Below are positions 1 to 8,595 of a DNA stretch of 35,237 bases, in pieces. The notes under the pieces are model-generated. The model saw only the letters and a list, made by a program, of their open reading frames with translations. It did not search any database and was not told the origin of the DNA. How positions within the stretch are numbered: position 1 is the first letter of the stretch; every line of letters starts with the position of its first letter. Both the position numbers and the translations under genes were made by a program. Source of the DNA: SVEL01 sp045123575. GTDB lineage: Bacteria > Bacillota > Clostridia > Lachnospirales > Lachnospiraceae. The stretch is taken from assembly GCA_045123575.1 (NCBI GenBank), contig JBGVKG010000032.1:1-35237 (forward strand), read 5' to 3'.

Positions 1-5
1 TATAT

Positions 6-241
6 AAGCGACAGATTAAAATGTATATTTTTAGTTCCTGTTGAGAGTGTTTAGATTACCTTTGGGCTTTGCAGCTAAACAATATAGCGATGTTTCAACA
101 CGATGTTGAAACAAGCCGCGTCGGTCCACGGATGGACCGTACAAGGCGGTCGCGTATATATAGAAAAGGTTACGAGCAAAGACCTTAGGTAATCTTACAC
201 TCGTAACCGAGAACTAAAAATATACTTTTAATTTGTCGCTT
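6..241 (-). repeat. Nested imperfect inverted-repeat element 1 (about 236 bp)
   Basis: The outer arms 6-37 and 211-241 are inverted repeats with one mismatch and one single-base gap. A second, less perfect stem pairs about 40-60 with 186-207, and a third pairs GGGCTTTGC (64-72) with GCAAAGACC (176-184). Inside are two perfect hairpins: GTTTCAAC/GTTGAAAC (92-99 with 105-112) and CGGTCCA/TGGACCG (122-128 with 133-139). The whole would fold into a long branched hairpin as RNA. It starts 20 bases after the stop codon of the exporter gene that ends at 262, so it would form the 3' end of that transcript. It shares motifs with the element at 34413-34730. No open frame of note. Function unknown. Confidence 0.8.
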
Positions 242-261
242 TTACTACGATAAACCAGAAT

Positions 262-2238
262 TTATTCACACAATTGGAGCTGGTACAACTTTTTGTATAA
301 GCCATCTTGCGCCAACAACTCTTGATGATTGCCTTCCTCTTTTATTCTACCTTTATGCATAACGATGATTTTATCAGCATGCTGGATAGTTGAAAGTCTG
401 TGAGCTACCATTATAGTAGTTCTACCTTCCATCAATTTCTCCAATGCCTTTGTGATAAGACTTTCTGTCTCCGTGTCTATATTGGCTGTTGCCTCATCTA
501 AAACAAGAATTGTTGGCTTGTATGCCAAAGTTCTTGCAAAGGATAAAAGCTGTCGCTGACCTGCTGAAAGGGTGCTTCCTCGTTCTGTAACTGGTTCATC
601 ATAGCCATTAGGCAGCCTATCGATAAATGTATCTGCGCCAACGATATGCGCTGCTTCCACGATATCTTCTCTACTGATATTTTCATTGTTAAGGGAAATA
701 TTACTTTTGATATCTCCTGTAAATATGAATACATCCTGTTGAACCTGACCTATGGCACTTCTAAGTACATCGGTATCTATATCCTTCACATTTACGCCAT
801 CTATTAGTATTTCTCCTTTTTGTATATCGAAGTATCTGCCTATGAGATTTAATATAGATGTCTTTCCTGCTCCTGTCGCTCCTACAAATGCAACCTTTTC
901 GCCTGGCTCTATAACGAAGCTTACATCCTTTAAGATATAATCTTCATCCTCGTATGCAAACCAAACATTCTTAAACTCTATACGTCCTTTTATATCTACA
1001 GCTACTGGATTCTCTGGGCTAAGTATCTCTGGTTCTTCATCTAAGATGGAGAATACCTTTTCTGCCGATGCCAATGATGACTGCAAGGTTCCAAACTGCT
1101 CTGCCAACTCCTGTATAGGTTCAAAGAATGAGCTTATATAACTGATGAAGATGTACAGCGTACCCATAGAAATAGCTCCACTAAGAACCAAATCGCTTCC
1201 TGAACCGATAATAACTGTAAGAGCTACTACAGACAGCATATATATAGCTGGTCTAAATATGGCAAATGTCATAGTTTCACGCCAGTTAGCCTTGAAAAGC
1301 TCCTTAGACTTAGTCTTGAACTCTTCATACTTCTCCTTCTCTCTGGCAAATATCTGGATTATTCTCATGCCTGACAGGTGCTCAGACAGGAAAGTATTTA
1401 TCTCTGTTATCTTATTTCTAGTTATACGATACGCCTTTCTCGATAGGTATCTAAACACAAATGTCAAGCCTGCAACTATAGGCAATAATGCAAATGAAAA
1501 CAATGCCATTCGCACATTTTTTGACAGCATAACTACAGCAAAGCCTGCTATCTTAACTATGTTTTTAAATAACTTAACCAATATAGTTGAAAACAATTCG
1601 TTTACTGATTCTGTATCATTTGCGACTCTAGTTACAAGCTTACCAACGGGTGTCACATTGAAGAAACTAAGAGATAGCTTGTGTATATGAGAAAATACTT
1701 GTTCTCTCATACGGTATATGATGCTCTGTCCCATCTTCTGAAGCATCCAGGTATTAACCATATTTAACACAAAGCCCGCCAACAATATACACAAGTACAC
1801 TCCCGCTGCTGTAAGTATGCCTGAGAAGTCATACTTTCTAAGTTCCTTTAAGTCACCTTCATTAAGTTTATCTGCACCAGCATCCACGTATACTTTAAGA
1901 GTATCTGCAGTGGCAGTCTCAAGCATTTTTGTTTCCTCAAAAGACAAGGCTGTGACCATATAATAGTCATCGTTATAGAGTATAATCTGATAGTAGTTGT
2001 CATATTTTTCACTCTTATCAAAATCTCTTGTAATCCACTTATCTCCGTATAAAACTGCGCCTGCACCCTCTGCTGTAGTCTCAACATAAGGATAATAATA
2101 ACCATTAATATAATCATCTATGGCATCACCTATGATAATAGGTCTATATAACTCCACAACTATAATAAGTAGCACCACAACTGACACTATAGCCATAGTC
2201 CATCTATGAGGTTTTAGATATGATAATAATCGCTTCAT
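262..2238 (-). CDS. ABC exporter, larger subunit of a heterodimer (BmrD/YheH-like)
   Basis: Fused permease/ATPase half of a type IV ABC exporter, 658 residues. It has six predicted membrane helices, with Walker A GATGAGKTS at about 453-461, signature LSAGQ at 567-571, Walker B ending LDE with catalytic Glu592, and H-loop His623. Residues about 46-135, between helices 1 and 2, form an extra hydrophilic domain of about 90 residues, which explains the length against the usual 570-620. A longer subunit with an extracellular domain paired with a standard one is the known arrangement of Bacillus subtilis BmrCD (YheI/YheH). Its start overlaps the stop of the partner gene upstream by 4 bp. Inferred role: multidrug or peptide efflux; the substrate cannot be read from the sequence. 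Confidence 0.9.
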   Translation of the reverse strand: MKRLLSYLKPHRWTMAIVSVVVLLIIVVELYRPIIIGDAIDDYINGYYYPYVETTAEGAGAVLYGDKWITRDFDKSEKYDNYYQIILYNDDYYMVTALSFEETKMLETATADTLKVYVDAGADKLNEGDLKELRKYDFSGILTAAGVYLCILLAGFVLNMVNTWMLQKMGQSIIYRMREQVFSHIHKLSLSFFNVTPVGKLVTRVANDTESVNELFSTILVKLFKNIVKIAGFAVVMLSKNVRMALFSFALLPIVAGLTFVFRYLSRKAYRITRNKITEINTFLSEHLSGMRIIQIFAREKEKYEEFKTKSKELFKANWRETMTFAIFRPAIYMLSVVALTVIIGSGSDLVLSGAISMGTLYIFISYISSFFEPIQELAEQFGTLQSSLASAEKVFSILDEEPEILSPENPVAVDIKGRIEFKNVWFAYEDEDYILKDVSFVIEPGEKVAFVGATGAGKTSILNLIGRYFDIQKGEILIDGVNVKDIDTDVLRSAIGQVQQDVFIFTGDIKSNISLNNENISREDIVEAAHIVGADTFIDRLPNGYDEPVTERGSTLSAGQRQLLSFARTLAYKPTILVLDEATANIDTETESLITKALEKLMEGRTTIMVAHRLSTIQHADKIIVMHKGRIKEEGNHQELLAQDGLYKKLYQLQLCE

Positions 2239-3977
2239 CTCTTCACACTTTCCATTAGCTGTTGTTTCTCAAACATATCTCTATATATACCACCAAGCTC
2301 CATCAACTCACTGTGATTTCCTATCTCTGCTGCCCTGCCATCATCTAACACCATGATGACGTCTGCATTCTGTATGGTAGATATACGATGTGCTATGATA
2401 ATTGTTGTTTTGTCTGATCTATTTCTCTTTAGATTGGTAAGTATCTGCTCCTCTGTGTCAGTATCTACTGCCGATAGTGCATCATCTAATATAAGTATAG
2501 GTGCATCCTTCATAAGAGCTCTCGCTATAGAGCTTCTCTGCTTCTGTCCACCAGATAAAGTAACTCCTCTCTCGCCTACGATAGTTTCATAGCCTTCTGG
2601 GAAATCTACAATATTGTCATGGACGCAAGCATCCTTAGCTGCTGCCTGTACTTTTTCTATATCGTCCACTGCACCGAATGCAATATTGGCTCTAAGTGTA
2701 TCTGAGAACAGGAAATTATCTTGTGGTACATAAGCTATGTTTTCACGAAGAGTTTTAAGAGGTATCTTTCCTATATCATAACCATCAAGCAATATCATAT
2801 CTGGCTTTGTATTGTAAAGACGAAGAAGCAGATTAACCAGCGTTGTCTTTCCACTACCAGTTCGTCCTATGACTGCAAGAGTTGTTCCTGCCTCGATACG
2901 CAAGTTTATATCCTTTAAGGTTGCATCTGACGCATTCTTGTGAGTATATGTCAAATGTTTAAACTCCATCTGTCCGTGAAGTCTATCTACATCTACTGTT
3001 TTACCCTCATCATTAACCATCGGCTTAGCATCAAATATATCCTGTATACGTCTTATAGACGCTCCGCCCTGAGAGAACATAGTTATCGCTTCACCACAAG
3101 CAAGCATAGGCCAAACAAGCATACCTATGTACTGGTTGAATGCTATGAATTTTCCCAATGTAATAACACCTGTAAGCGCAAGATATCCTCCATACATAAG
3201 TGTTATAAGACTGCTTATACCTATAACAACATCCAAAAGTGGCATAACAACAGCCTGTATCTTAACCACTCGAAGATTCTTATCCATAGCATTTGCATTT
3301 TTCTTGGCAAATGCGTAAAGCTCCGCTCTCTCCCTAACAAAGGACTTTATAACTCGCACACCAGAAAAACTCTCTTGAGTATAATCAGTAAGACTTGAAA
3401 CAGCCTCCTGTCTCTCCTTAAATCTTACCCTTATAATCTTGCCATAATATAATTCACCTATAGCTATAAGTATCATAGGTATCATAGCAAAAAGCGTCAG
3501 CTTCACATCTACATAGAACAACATCTGGCATATAACCATAATTGCCATTGCAGACGCATCGAAGGATGATATAACCGCTGGTCCCAGTGCCATTCTGACA
3601 GAGTTTAGATCACTTGTGAATTTACTCATCAAATCGCCAGTTTTGTTTTCATTATAATATTCAACATCCATCTTCTCTAGATGTTCAAACATATCATCTC
3701 TAAGCTCCTTCTCTATAGAACGAGCTCCACCAAAGAAAAAGAATCGCCAAAAGAATCTACCTGCTGTAATAACAGCTCCCACTGCCAAGATACATCCGAT
3801 ATAGTACCACACATCATCCATAGTTATAGCGTGTGCTGTGAGTCCATCTGTAACCGATGCTGTCAAGCTCGGTATAAATAGCAACGCATAATCCACCACA
3901 AAAAGCGACAGTATGCCCAAAACAAACTGCCACTTATGACGCTTTATGTACTTCCATATAAATTTAAAATTACTCAT
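2235..3977 (-). CDS. ABC exporter, smaller subunit of a heterodimer (BmrC/YheI-like)
   Basis: Permease/ATPase half-transporter of 580 residues. Six membrane helices occupy about 15-300; Walker A GRTGSGKTT is at 371-379, signature LSGGQ at 484-488 and H-loop His530. Walker B ends ILDD, so Asp509 replaces the catalytic Glu. This is the degenerate-site pattern of asymmetric heterodimers such as BmrCD and TM287/288: with the partner's LDE and LSAGQ, one composite site is canonical and one impaired. The ribosome site AAGGAG lies just before the ATG. The gene overlaps its partner by 4 bp (ATGA) and starts 27 bases after the S66 peptidase stop, so all three are probably cotranscribed. Confidence 0.9.
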   Translation of the reverse strand: MSNFKFIWKYIKRHKWQFVLGILSLFVVDYALLFIPSLTASVTDGLTAHAITMDDVWYYIGCILAVGAVITAGRFFWRFFFFGGARSIEKELRDDMFEHLEKMDVEYYNENKTGDLMSKFTSDLNSVRMALGPAVISSFDASAMAIMVICQMLFYVDVKLTLFAMIPMILIAIGELYYGKIIRVRFKERQEAVSSLTDYTQESFSGVRVIKSFVRERAELYAFAKKNANAMDKNLRVVKIQAVVMPLLDVVIGISSLITLMYGGYLALTGVITLGKFIAFNQYIGMLVWPMLACGEAITMFSQGGASIRRIQDIFDAKPMVNDEGKTVDVDRLHGQMEFKHLTYTHKNASDATLKDINLRIEAGTTLAVIGRTGSGKTTLVNLLLRLYNTKPDMILLDGYDIGKIPLKTLRENIAYVPQDNFLFSDTLRANIAFGAVDDIEKVQAAAKDACVHDNIVDFPEGYETIVGERGVTLSGGQKQRSSIARALMKDAPILILDDALSAVDTDTEEQILTNLKRNRSDKTTIIIAHRISTIQNADVIMVLDDGRAAEIGNHSELMELGGIYRDMFEKQQLMESVKR

Positions 3978-4004
3978 AAGACTCCTTATAATATATAAAT
4001 TATA

Positions 4005-4859
4005 TTATTCTGCAAGGTACATTTCCTGACCAATTATAATGCCTTTGGAATCTGTCCCATGCCCTATATCCCTTGTAACCGCTACGGGCATATCTTTTCC
4101 TACTATCTTTTTAACAAGTGTTTCAATATTAGGTATGCAATTTTCCGTTTCCATCTCTGTAAATGTCCCTAAAATAATTCCTGCGACTTTATCACAAATT
4201 CCCATTTGTTGTAATTGGCATAAATATGTTTCCATTTTAGCCACAGTTCCACCAAAACTCTCTAAAAGCAATATCTTATCATCTAATTTAGGCATATATT
4301 CTGTTCCAGCCAATTTTAGTAAGCATCTGACATTTCCACCTACAACAATTCCTCGCATTTCGCTTTGCTGTATAAACTTATAATTAATATTAAACAAATC
4401 ATTTCCATCATGCATAATAGTGCTTTTAAAATTTGCTATTTGTTGCTCTTTATAATCATATATCAGATTTCTTATTTGGTACAAAACTGATGCCTTTCCC
4501 GTCTTTTTATAAATAGCATTAATAATTGTTGTTAAATCACTGTAGCCCCAAAACATTTTGGAACTATTTGCTATTAGCTCATAGTCAAGATATGGAAGTA
4601 TACCATTTGCAACATCTCCTCCTGAAATATCAAATATTCCTTTTATCTCATCATCTTTATAAAATTTCATTAGTGCATTTGCACGTTCCTCTACAGTGCC
4701 ACTAAAAATACTTTCTTTTTCATAGATGCAGTCACTAAACACAGGTTGCAAGCCAATATCTATCAATGTATTTTCCAAACATTTGATTTTTTGTGCATAG
4801 GCCATTTTTTGTCCATTGGAACAGCAAACAATTCCTATTTTATCTCCATATCTGAGCAT
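4005..4859 (-). CDS. S66 family peptidase (LD-carboxypeptidase / MccF-like)
   Basis: Serine peptidase of family S66, 284 residues and apparently complete. Catalytic residues are visible: nucleophile Ser107 in GYSD, Glu200 in LLLESFGG and His267 in DIGHGTD. Family members either trim the L,D-bond of tetrapeptide stem peptides in cell-wall recycling (LdcA) or cleave the amide of microcin C-type peptide-nucleotide antibiotics (MccF). No signal peptide is seen, so it is probably cytoplasmic, which fits both roles. The ribosome site GGAGG lies 9 bases before the ATG. It is followed closely by the two exporter genes. An immunity role alongside an exporter is an inference; the sequence alone does not separate LdcA from MccF. 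Confidence 0.87.
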   Translation of the reverse strand: MLRYGDKIGIVCCSNGQKMAYAQKIKCLENTLIDIGLQPVFSDCIYEKESIFSGTVEERANALMKFYKDDEIKGIFDISGGDVANGILPYLDYELIANSSKMFWGYSDLTTIINAIYKKTGKASVLYQIRNLIYDYKEQQIANFKSTIMHDGNDLFNINYKFIQQSEMRGIVVGGNVRCLLKLAGTEYMPKLDDKILLLESFGGTVAKMETYLCQLQQMGICDKVAGIILGTFTEMETENCIPNIETLVKKIVGKDMPVAVTRDIGHGTDSKGIIIGQEMYLAE

Positions 4860-4910
4860 TCTTATGACACCTCCTTAATTTCTATTTTCCAATTTCTACA
4901 AAACTAAAAT

Positions 4911-5117
4911 TTACACTTTACAAATATGAACTCCTCCGTCAATAAACACTCCCTCACCGTCGTTTATGCGAATAACATTAACATTATATTCTTTGTATTC
5001 ATTGTCTGCTGTCACTACTAATGCAGATGTCTTACAACCAACTATTTTACTACGAATATGTGTCAATAACATTTCGCTTGATAATCCATTTGAACATAAA
5101 ACAAGCACCTTAGTCAC
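4911..5117 (-). pseudogene. Internally deleted peptidase S51 / type 1 glutamine amidotransferase-like gene
   Basis: A 68-residue open frame starting with GTG. Residues 1-46 (VLVLCSNGLSSEMLL ... VVTADNEYKEYNV) look like the N-terminus of Bacillota S51-type (class I glutamine amidotransferase-like) proteins, and residues 47-68 (VIRINDGEGVFIDGG) look like their C-terminus. Intact members are about 200-220 residues, so roughly 140 central residues, including the catalytic Ser/His region, are missing in an in-frame deletion. No convincing ribosome site precedes the GTG. It sits between the chromate transporter pair and the S66 gene on the same strand. Family identity is from memory of the motifs; a new small protein is the alternative. 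Confidence 0.6.
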
Positions 5118-5230
5118 CTCATCTAGTACAAATATATATATTACACATCCTTTTAAAACAATTCGCTACTTCGTACAATGAATTCTCCATTAAAATGACT
5201 TTCGATTTTAAACACCTTATAGCTTTTGCT

Positions 5231-5794
5231 TTATATTCCATAAACAACAATACCCGTCATCGCTGATAATACAATCAACATTATAGGTGACAATTTCTTT
5301 TTTCCTATATGCTTATATCCAACCATAAAAGCAACCAAAATCACAGTAATAACCATTGCCTGCATATTTAGTTTGATTGTTGAAATCCCCCCGAAACAAT
5401 TTCCAAAAACCATATAAATACCAGTAGCCATCACAATGCCAATAACACACGGTTTCAAACCACCCAAAACAGCCTGAAAATATTTGTTCTTCAATGCTGT
5501 TTTAAGCAATGCTGTTACGAGCAGGATAAACAAAAAAGACGGCAATACCACTGCAAAAGTAGCAATAGCTGCACCCAATAACCCTGCTTGACTACCACCG
5601 ATATAGGTTGCAAGATTGACCATAATAGGTCCTGGGGTACTTTCACTAACTGCAATCATATAGGTCAACATATCATCACTCAACCAATCATATGACAATA
5701 CCACATCACGAATCAATGGAATTGCGCCATACGCTCCACCAAATGCAAGGCAACCAACTTTCAAAAAGCCCAGAAACAGTTCAAGATAAATCAA
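5231..5794 (-). CDS. Chromate transporter family protein, half-size subunit
   Basis: Short-chain CHR-family membrane protein, 187 residues, corresponding to one half of full-length ChrA (about 400 residues). Family motifs are FGGAYGAIP near residues 18-26 and ESTPGPIMVNLATYIG near residue 50. About five to six hydrophobic segments follow. Its ATG overlaps the stop of the other half-size subunit by 4 bp, so the two are translated together and presumably form a heterodimeric carrier. Full-length ChrA exports chromate in exchange for sulphate uptake or by proton antiport. For short pairs in gut Clostridia the true substrate is not established, so the name gives the family only. Confidence 0.88.
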   Translation of the reverse strand: MIYLELFLGFLKVGCLAFGGAYGAIPLIRDVVLSYDWLSDDMLTYMIAVSESTPGPIMVNLATYIGGSQAGLLGAAIATFAVVLPSFLFILLVTALLKTALKNKYFQAVLGGLKPCVIGIVMATGIYMVFGNCFGGISTIKLNMQAMVITVILVAFMVGYKHIGKKKLSPIMLIVLSAMTGIVVYGI

Positions 5795-6369
5795 TTTTCC
5801 GCACCTCCTTTCTGTTTAGGTGCGTCATTCAAAATAAAAACTGTCAGACTAACAACTGCCGCAATTATCATCAAACTGATAGCCGAAAAGTTCCATGCAA
5901 AAATATTGATACAGAGCATCACGATACAGGAACAAATCATAATTACTTTCGGAAGTTTCTTCTTGTGCATTTTCTTTATCATTGTGATTGCAGCATCCAA
6001 AATCAAAATTCCAACAGCAATTTTAATGCCCTTAAAGGCATTCGCAATGAGATCCATTTCCAAAAAATTATCCAAAAATTTTGAAATCAAGAAAATAACA
6101 ACAAAAGACGGAACAACTATACCCAATGTTGCTACTAATGCACCGACAAAACCTGCTTTCTTATATCCTGTGAATGTTGCACAGTTGATAGCAATGGGTC
6201 CCGGAGTTGATTCTGCAATAACAGTTACATTCATCATTTCATCATGCGTAATCCATTTTTTTCGCTCAACACAGTTATTTTCAATCATTGCAATCATTGC
6301 ATATCCACCACCAAAAGTGAATAGACCAATTTTAGCAAATGTCAGAAATAAATCTAACAAAATGTTCAT
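5791..6369 (-). CDS. Chromate transporter family protein, partner half-size subunit
   Basis: Second short-chain CHR protein, 192 residues, with FGGGYAMIAMIE near residues 18-29 and ESTPGPIAINCATFTGY near residue 52, followed by hydrophobic helices and a polar C-terminal tail (NDAPKQKGGAEN). The ATG has a strong GGAGG site 7 bases upstream. Together with the 5231-5794 product it makes the usual two-gene arrangement of short CHR transporters, in which the two halves are thought to sit in opposite membrane orientation. The P-loop kinase gene upstream ends about 30 bases away on the same strand, so cotranscription is likely. Confidence 0.88.
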   Translation of the reverse strand: MNILLDLFLTFAKIGLFTFGGGYAMIAMIENNCVERKKWITHDEMMNVTVIAESTPGPIAINCATFTGYKKAGFVGALVATLGIVVPSFVVIFLISKFLDNFLEMDLIANAFKGIKIAVGILILDAAITMIKKMHKKKLPKVIMICSCIVMLCINIFAWNFSAISLMIIAAVVSLTVFILNDAPKQKGGAEN

Positions 6370-6399
6370 TTTGCTTCCTCCATAAGTTCTCTATTAATT

Positions 6400-6921
6400 T
6401 CATCTATCTAAATCTATTTCAACTCGATATTCATCATCAAGGATTACGCAATTTACATTATGATTTTGACACACCTCTAAAGTCCGCGCATTATCTTCTA
6501 ATACACTTTCAAATGTACAACCATCATCATCCAATCTTTTTTCAATAACACTTGCATATTTCTTTATGTCTTCAAAGTGATTTCTTATATATTTCTCACT
6601 CATTACAAGGCAATAGCACTTTATACTATCAAGATATTCCTTGGAAAAATTCTTCTCCCAATCCAATGGAATATAGCAACCCTCAACAATAAGATTTTGA
6701 CCATTCTCAATAGCTGTTTTTATCATTTCAGAAACAATCGGCCATAAATAATGAGTCAACTCACTATCGTCACTCATAGGTGTAAGTTTCGTATTTCCAC
6801 TTCGTATCAATCCCATCTTTAAATGATCTATTGATAAATATGGGTATTTATATTTTTCGAGCAATCTTTGTGCAAGGGCTGTCTTGCCTGTATGAGATGC
6901 TCCAGTTATTAAAATAATCAT
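6400..6921 (-). CDS. P-loop nucleotide kinase-like protein (2-phosphoglycerate kinase/adenylate kinase-like)
   Basis: A 173-residue single-domain P-loop protein. Walker A GASHTGKT is at residues 7-14, followed by a short-chain kinase fold with SIDHLKMGLIRSG and a Walker-B-like LIVEGCYIP strand. Similar proteins in Bacillota are often labelled 2-phosphoglycerate kinase or adenylate kinase, but nothing here fixes the phosphate acceptor, so the substrate is unknown. The ribosome site AAAGGAG precedes the ATG, which overlaps the stop of the upstream NUDIX remnant (ATGA). This implies that the pair was an operon before the upstream gene decayed. Confidence 0.75.
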   Translation of the reverse strand: MIILITGASHTGKTALAQRLLEKYKYPYLSIDHLKMGLIRSGNTKLTPMSDDSELTHYLWPIVSEMIKTAIENGQNLIVEGCYIPLDWEKNFSKEYLDSIKCYCLVMSEKYIRNHFEDIKKYASVIEKRLDDDGCTFESVLEDNARTLEVCQNHNVNCVILDDEYRVEIDLDR

Positions 6922-7200
6922 ATTTCGCTCCTTTGTTCACTTATGCAATCCTTTATCAACAGTAATGTTTTGTATTCACGTTGATTACAAGGCTGTTTAC
7001 CTTCCTTTTCCAACATTATCTTATTTTTCTCCAACGCTTCATCCAATGTATATAGCACTTGTCTAAATCCATATTTCTTTTCATTCTCTGTATATTCACA
7101 CATTCCTTGTTCCGGATATACATCACACATGTAAAGACGACTAATCTGATGCCATATCATCCGTATAATTATGTTCATCCATTATTAGTATTTTTTCCAT
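6918..7200 (-). pseudogene. NUDIX hydrolase remnant with central deletion and frameshift
   Basis: A good ribosome site (GGTGAAGGGG) precedes an ATG at 7200 that opens MEKILIMDEHNYTDDM, a start typical of a NUDIX subfamily in Clostridia. That frame stops at 7141-7143. In the next frame, reading continues without a gap as LYMCDVYPEQGMCEYTENE ... YTLDEALEKNKIML, which resembles the C-terminus of the same subfamily. The NUDIX box (GX5EX7REUXEEXGU), expected in between, is absent. So the gene has lost about 70-80 central residues and is out of frame. The 86-residue open frame 6918-7178 is the visible shadow of the 3' part. It overlaps the kinase gene by 4 bp. Confidence 0.65.
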
Positions 7201-7263
7201 CTCAAACCCCTTCACCTCTCAAAATATTAGCCTACCTATTTGACTTATTACAAACCAACTTTT

Positions 7264-7797
7264 TTACTCTGCAATTTTTAGTCTATGTTTTCTTGAAACA
7301 AACGATGTCACTCCATCAAATTTGGTATGTATTTCATCTTGTTCATAAACAAATCCGCACTTTCTCATTACTGCTCCAGATGCCGGATTTTCTTTGGCAT
7401 GCCATGCTATAAACTCTTTTTGATTCAACTCCTTGATAGCAAATTCAAGAATTGCTTTGGCCGCCTCTGTTGTGTAACCCTGGTTCCAATACTTATGCAT
7501 GATATTGTATCCTAACTCAAACACACCCTCTTTTTCATTATAATTAACTCCACCACATCCAAATAAATATCCTGTATCCTTTACGGTAAATCCCCACTGA
7601 TATACTTTATCACTAAGAATATTTTCTTCTTCCATTTTGAGCCATCCTATTGTGTCATTTACTGAACTATGTGTACACCATCTAACATACTGTGAAACAC
7701 GGTCATCTGAAGTCCATCTTTCATATATATCCTGCGCATCCGCAACTGACAACGGTCTTAATATCATTCTTTCTGTTTCTATAATAGGTGTTTTCAT
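7264..7797 (-). CDS. GNAT family N-acetyltransferase (RimJ/RimL type)
   Basis: Acetyl-CoA-dependent N-acetyltransferase of the RimJ/RimL group, 177 residues from the chosen start. It begins TPIIETERMILRPLSVADA, the typical opening of this group, and has the acetyl-CoA loop in the stretch YWNQGYTTEAAKAILEFA, followed by NPASGAVMRKCGF. An upstream in-frame start at 7833 is possible, but AAAGGAG lies 8-9 bases before the ATG at 7797, which decides the start. Substrates in this group include ribosomal protein N-termini, antibiotics and, for MccE, aminoacyl-nucleotide toxins; none can be assigned here. It is the first gene of the accessory minus-strand run. Confidence 0.88.
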   Translation of the reverse strand: MKTPIIETERMILRPLSVADAQDIYERWTSDDRVSQYVRWCTHSSVNDTIGWLKMEEENILSDKVYQWGFTVKDTGYLFGCGGVNYNEKEGVFELGYNIMHKYWNQGYTTEAAKAILEFAIKELNQKEFIAWHAKENPASGAVMRKCGFVYEQDEIHTKFDGVTSFVSRKHRLKIAE

Positions 7798-7952
7798 ATT
7801 CCCAACTCCTTTTCCTATTCTCAATCCTACCACATATTATATCACATTATAACATTATCTGTTTGACATTTTGATTTATTTTAGTATTGCTAATTAACTT
7901 GCAATAATATAAACTTGTTAAATAGGAATAAGCAACAGAAAGGTCGAAAACT

Positions 7953-8507
7953 ATGAATTACGAAAAACTATGGCACAATTTTAAAGGCCATTTAAAAACT
8001 ATAAATGCCCACAAGCTAATGGTTATGAAGCATTGCTTCAGAGTAGGATTATACAAACAGGGTCTGTTACATGACCTATCCAAGTATTCTCCTGTTGAAT
8101 TTATCCCTGGAGTAAAATACTTCCAAGGTGATAAAAGTCCTAACAACGTTCAACGTGAGACAGAAGGATGCTCTACCGCTTGGTTACACCATAAGGGGCG
8201 TAACAAGCACCACTACGAGTACTGGATAGATTATGCTGCCTCTGAGGGCACTTCTCTTTCAGGTATGAAAATGCCAGTAAACTATGTTGTAGAAATGTTC
8301 TGTGACAGAGTTGCTGCTAGTAAAATATACTACGGCAGCGCATACACTGACAGAACCTCTCTTGACTACTACAATAAGGGACACGACCACTATGTTATTC
8401 ATCCTGAAAGTGATGCTCTGTTGAAGAAATTGTTGACTATGCTTGCCGAAAAAGGTGAGGATTATACGTTTAGATATATACGAAAAAAGGTTTTAAAAAC
8501 AATGTAA
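7953..8507 (+). CDS. DUF5662 family protein
   Basis: A 184-residue soluble protein. It matches my memory of the DUF5662 family: His-rich motifs HKLMVMKHCFRVG near the N-terminus, GLLHDLSKYSP near residues 37-47 and TAWLHHKGRNKHHYEYW near 76-92. The paired His/Asp positions resemble HD-type metal-binding hydrolases, so a metal-dependent hydrolase is plausible but unproven. The ribosome site AGAAAGG precedes the ATG. A TTGACA at 7863-7868 with a weak -10 (TATTGC, 7885-7890) may be its promoter. It is a single plus-strand gene followed by a strong terminator and seems unrelated to its neighbours. Confidence 0.78.
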   Translation: MNYEKLWHNFKGHLKTINAHKLMVMKHCFRVGLYKQGLLHDLSKYSPVEFIPGVKYFQGDKSPNNVQRETEGCSTAWLHHKGRNKHHYEYWIDYAASEGTSLSGMKMPVNYVVEMFCDRVAASKIYYGSAYTDRTSLDYYNKGHDHYVIHPESDALLKKLLTMLAEKGEDYTFRYIRKKVLKTM

Positions 8508-8517
8508 TGTATATAAA

Positions 8518-8557
8518 AACAAGCCAGACTAGATATAAATCCCTAAACTGGCTTGTT
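8518..8557. terminator. Bidirectional rho-independent terminator
   Basis: A perfect 10-bp stem AACAAGCCAG/CTGGCTTGTT (8518-8527 with 8548-8557) has T-rich sequence on both sides: CTTTTATTTT on the plus strand and TTTTTATAT on the minus strand. It lies between the convergent DUF5662 gene and the small membrane protein gene and should serve both. Confidence 0.9.
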
Positions 8558-8595
8558 CTTTTATTTTGTGCTAAAACATTAATAACCTTTATGTT

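Noticed and set aside
1145..1690. 181-residue open frame opposite the exporter gene
   Set aside because: It lies wholly inside a gene with clear ABC exporter motifs on the other strand, has no recognisable motif and looks like an antisense shadow. The same applies to the other long antisense frames (for example 2940-3398, 18673-19146, 21275-21997, 26070-26621).
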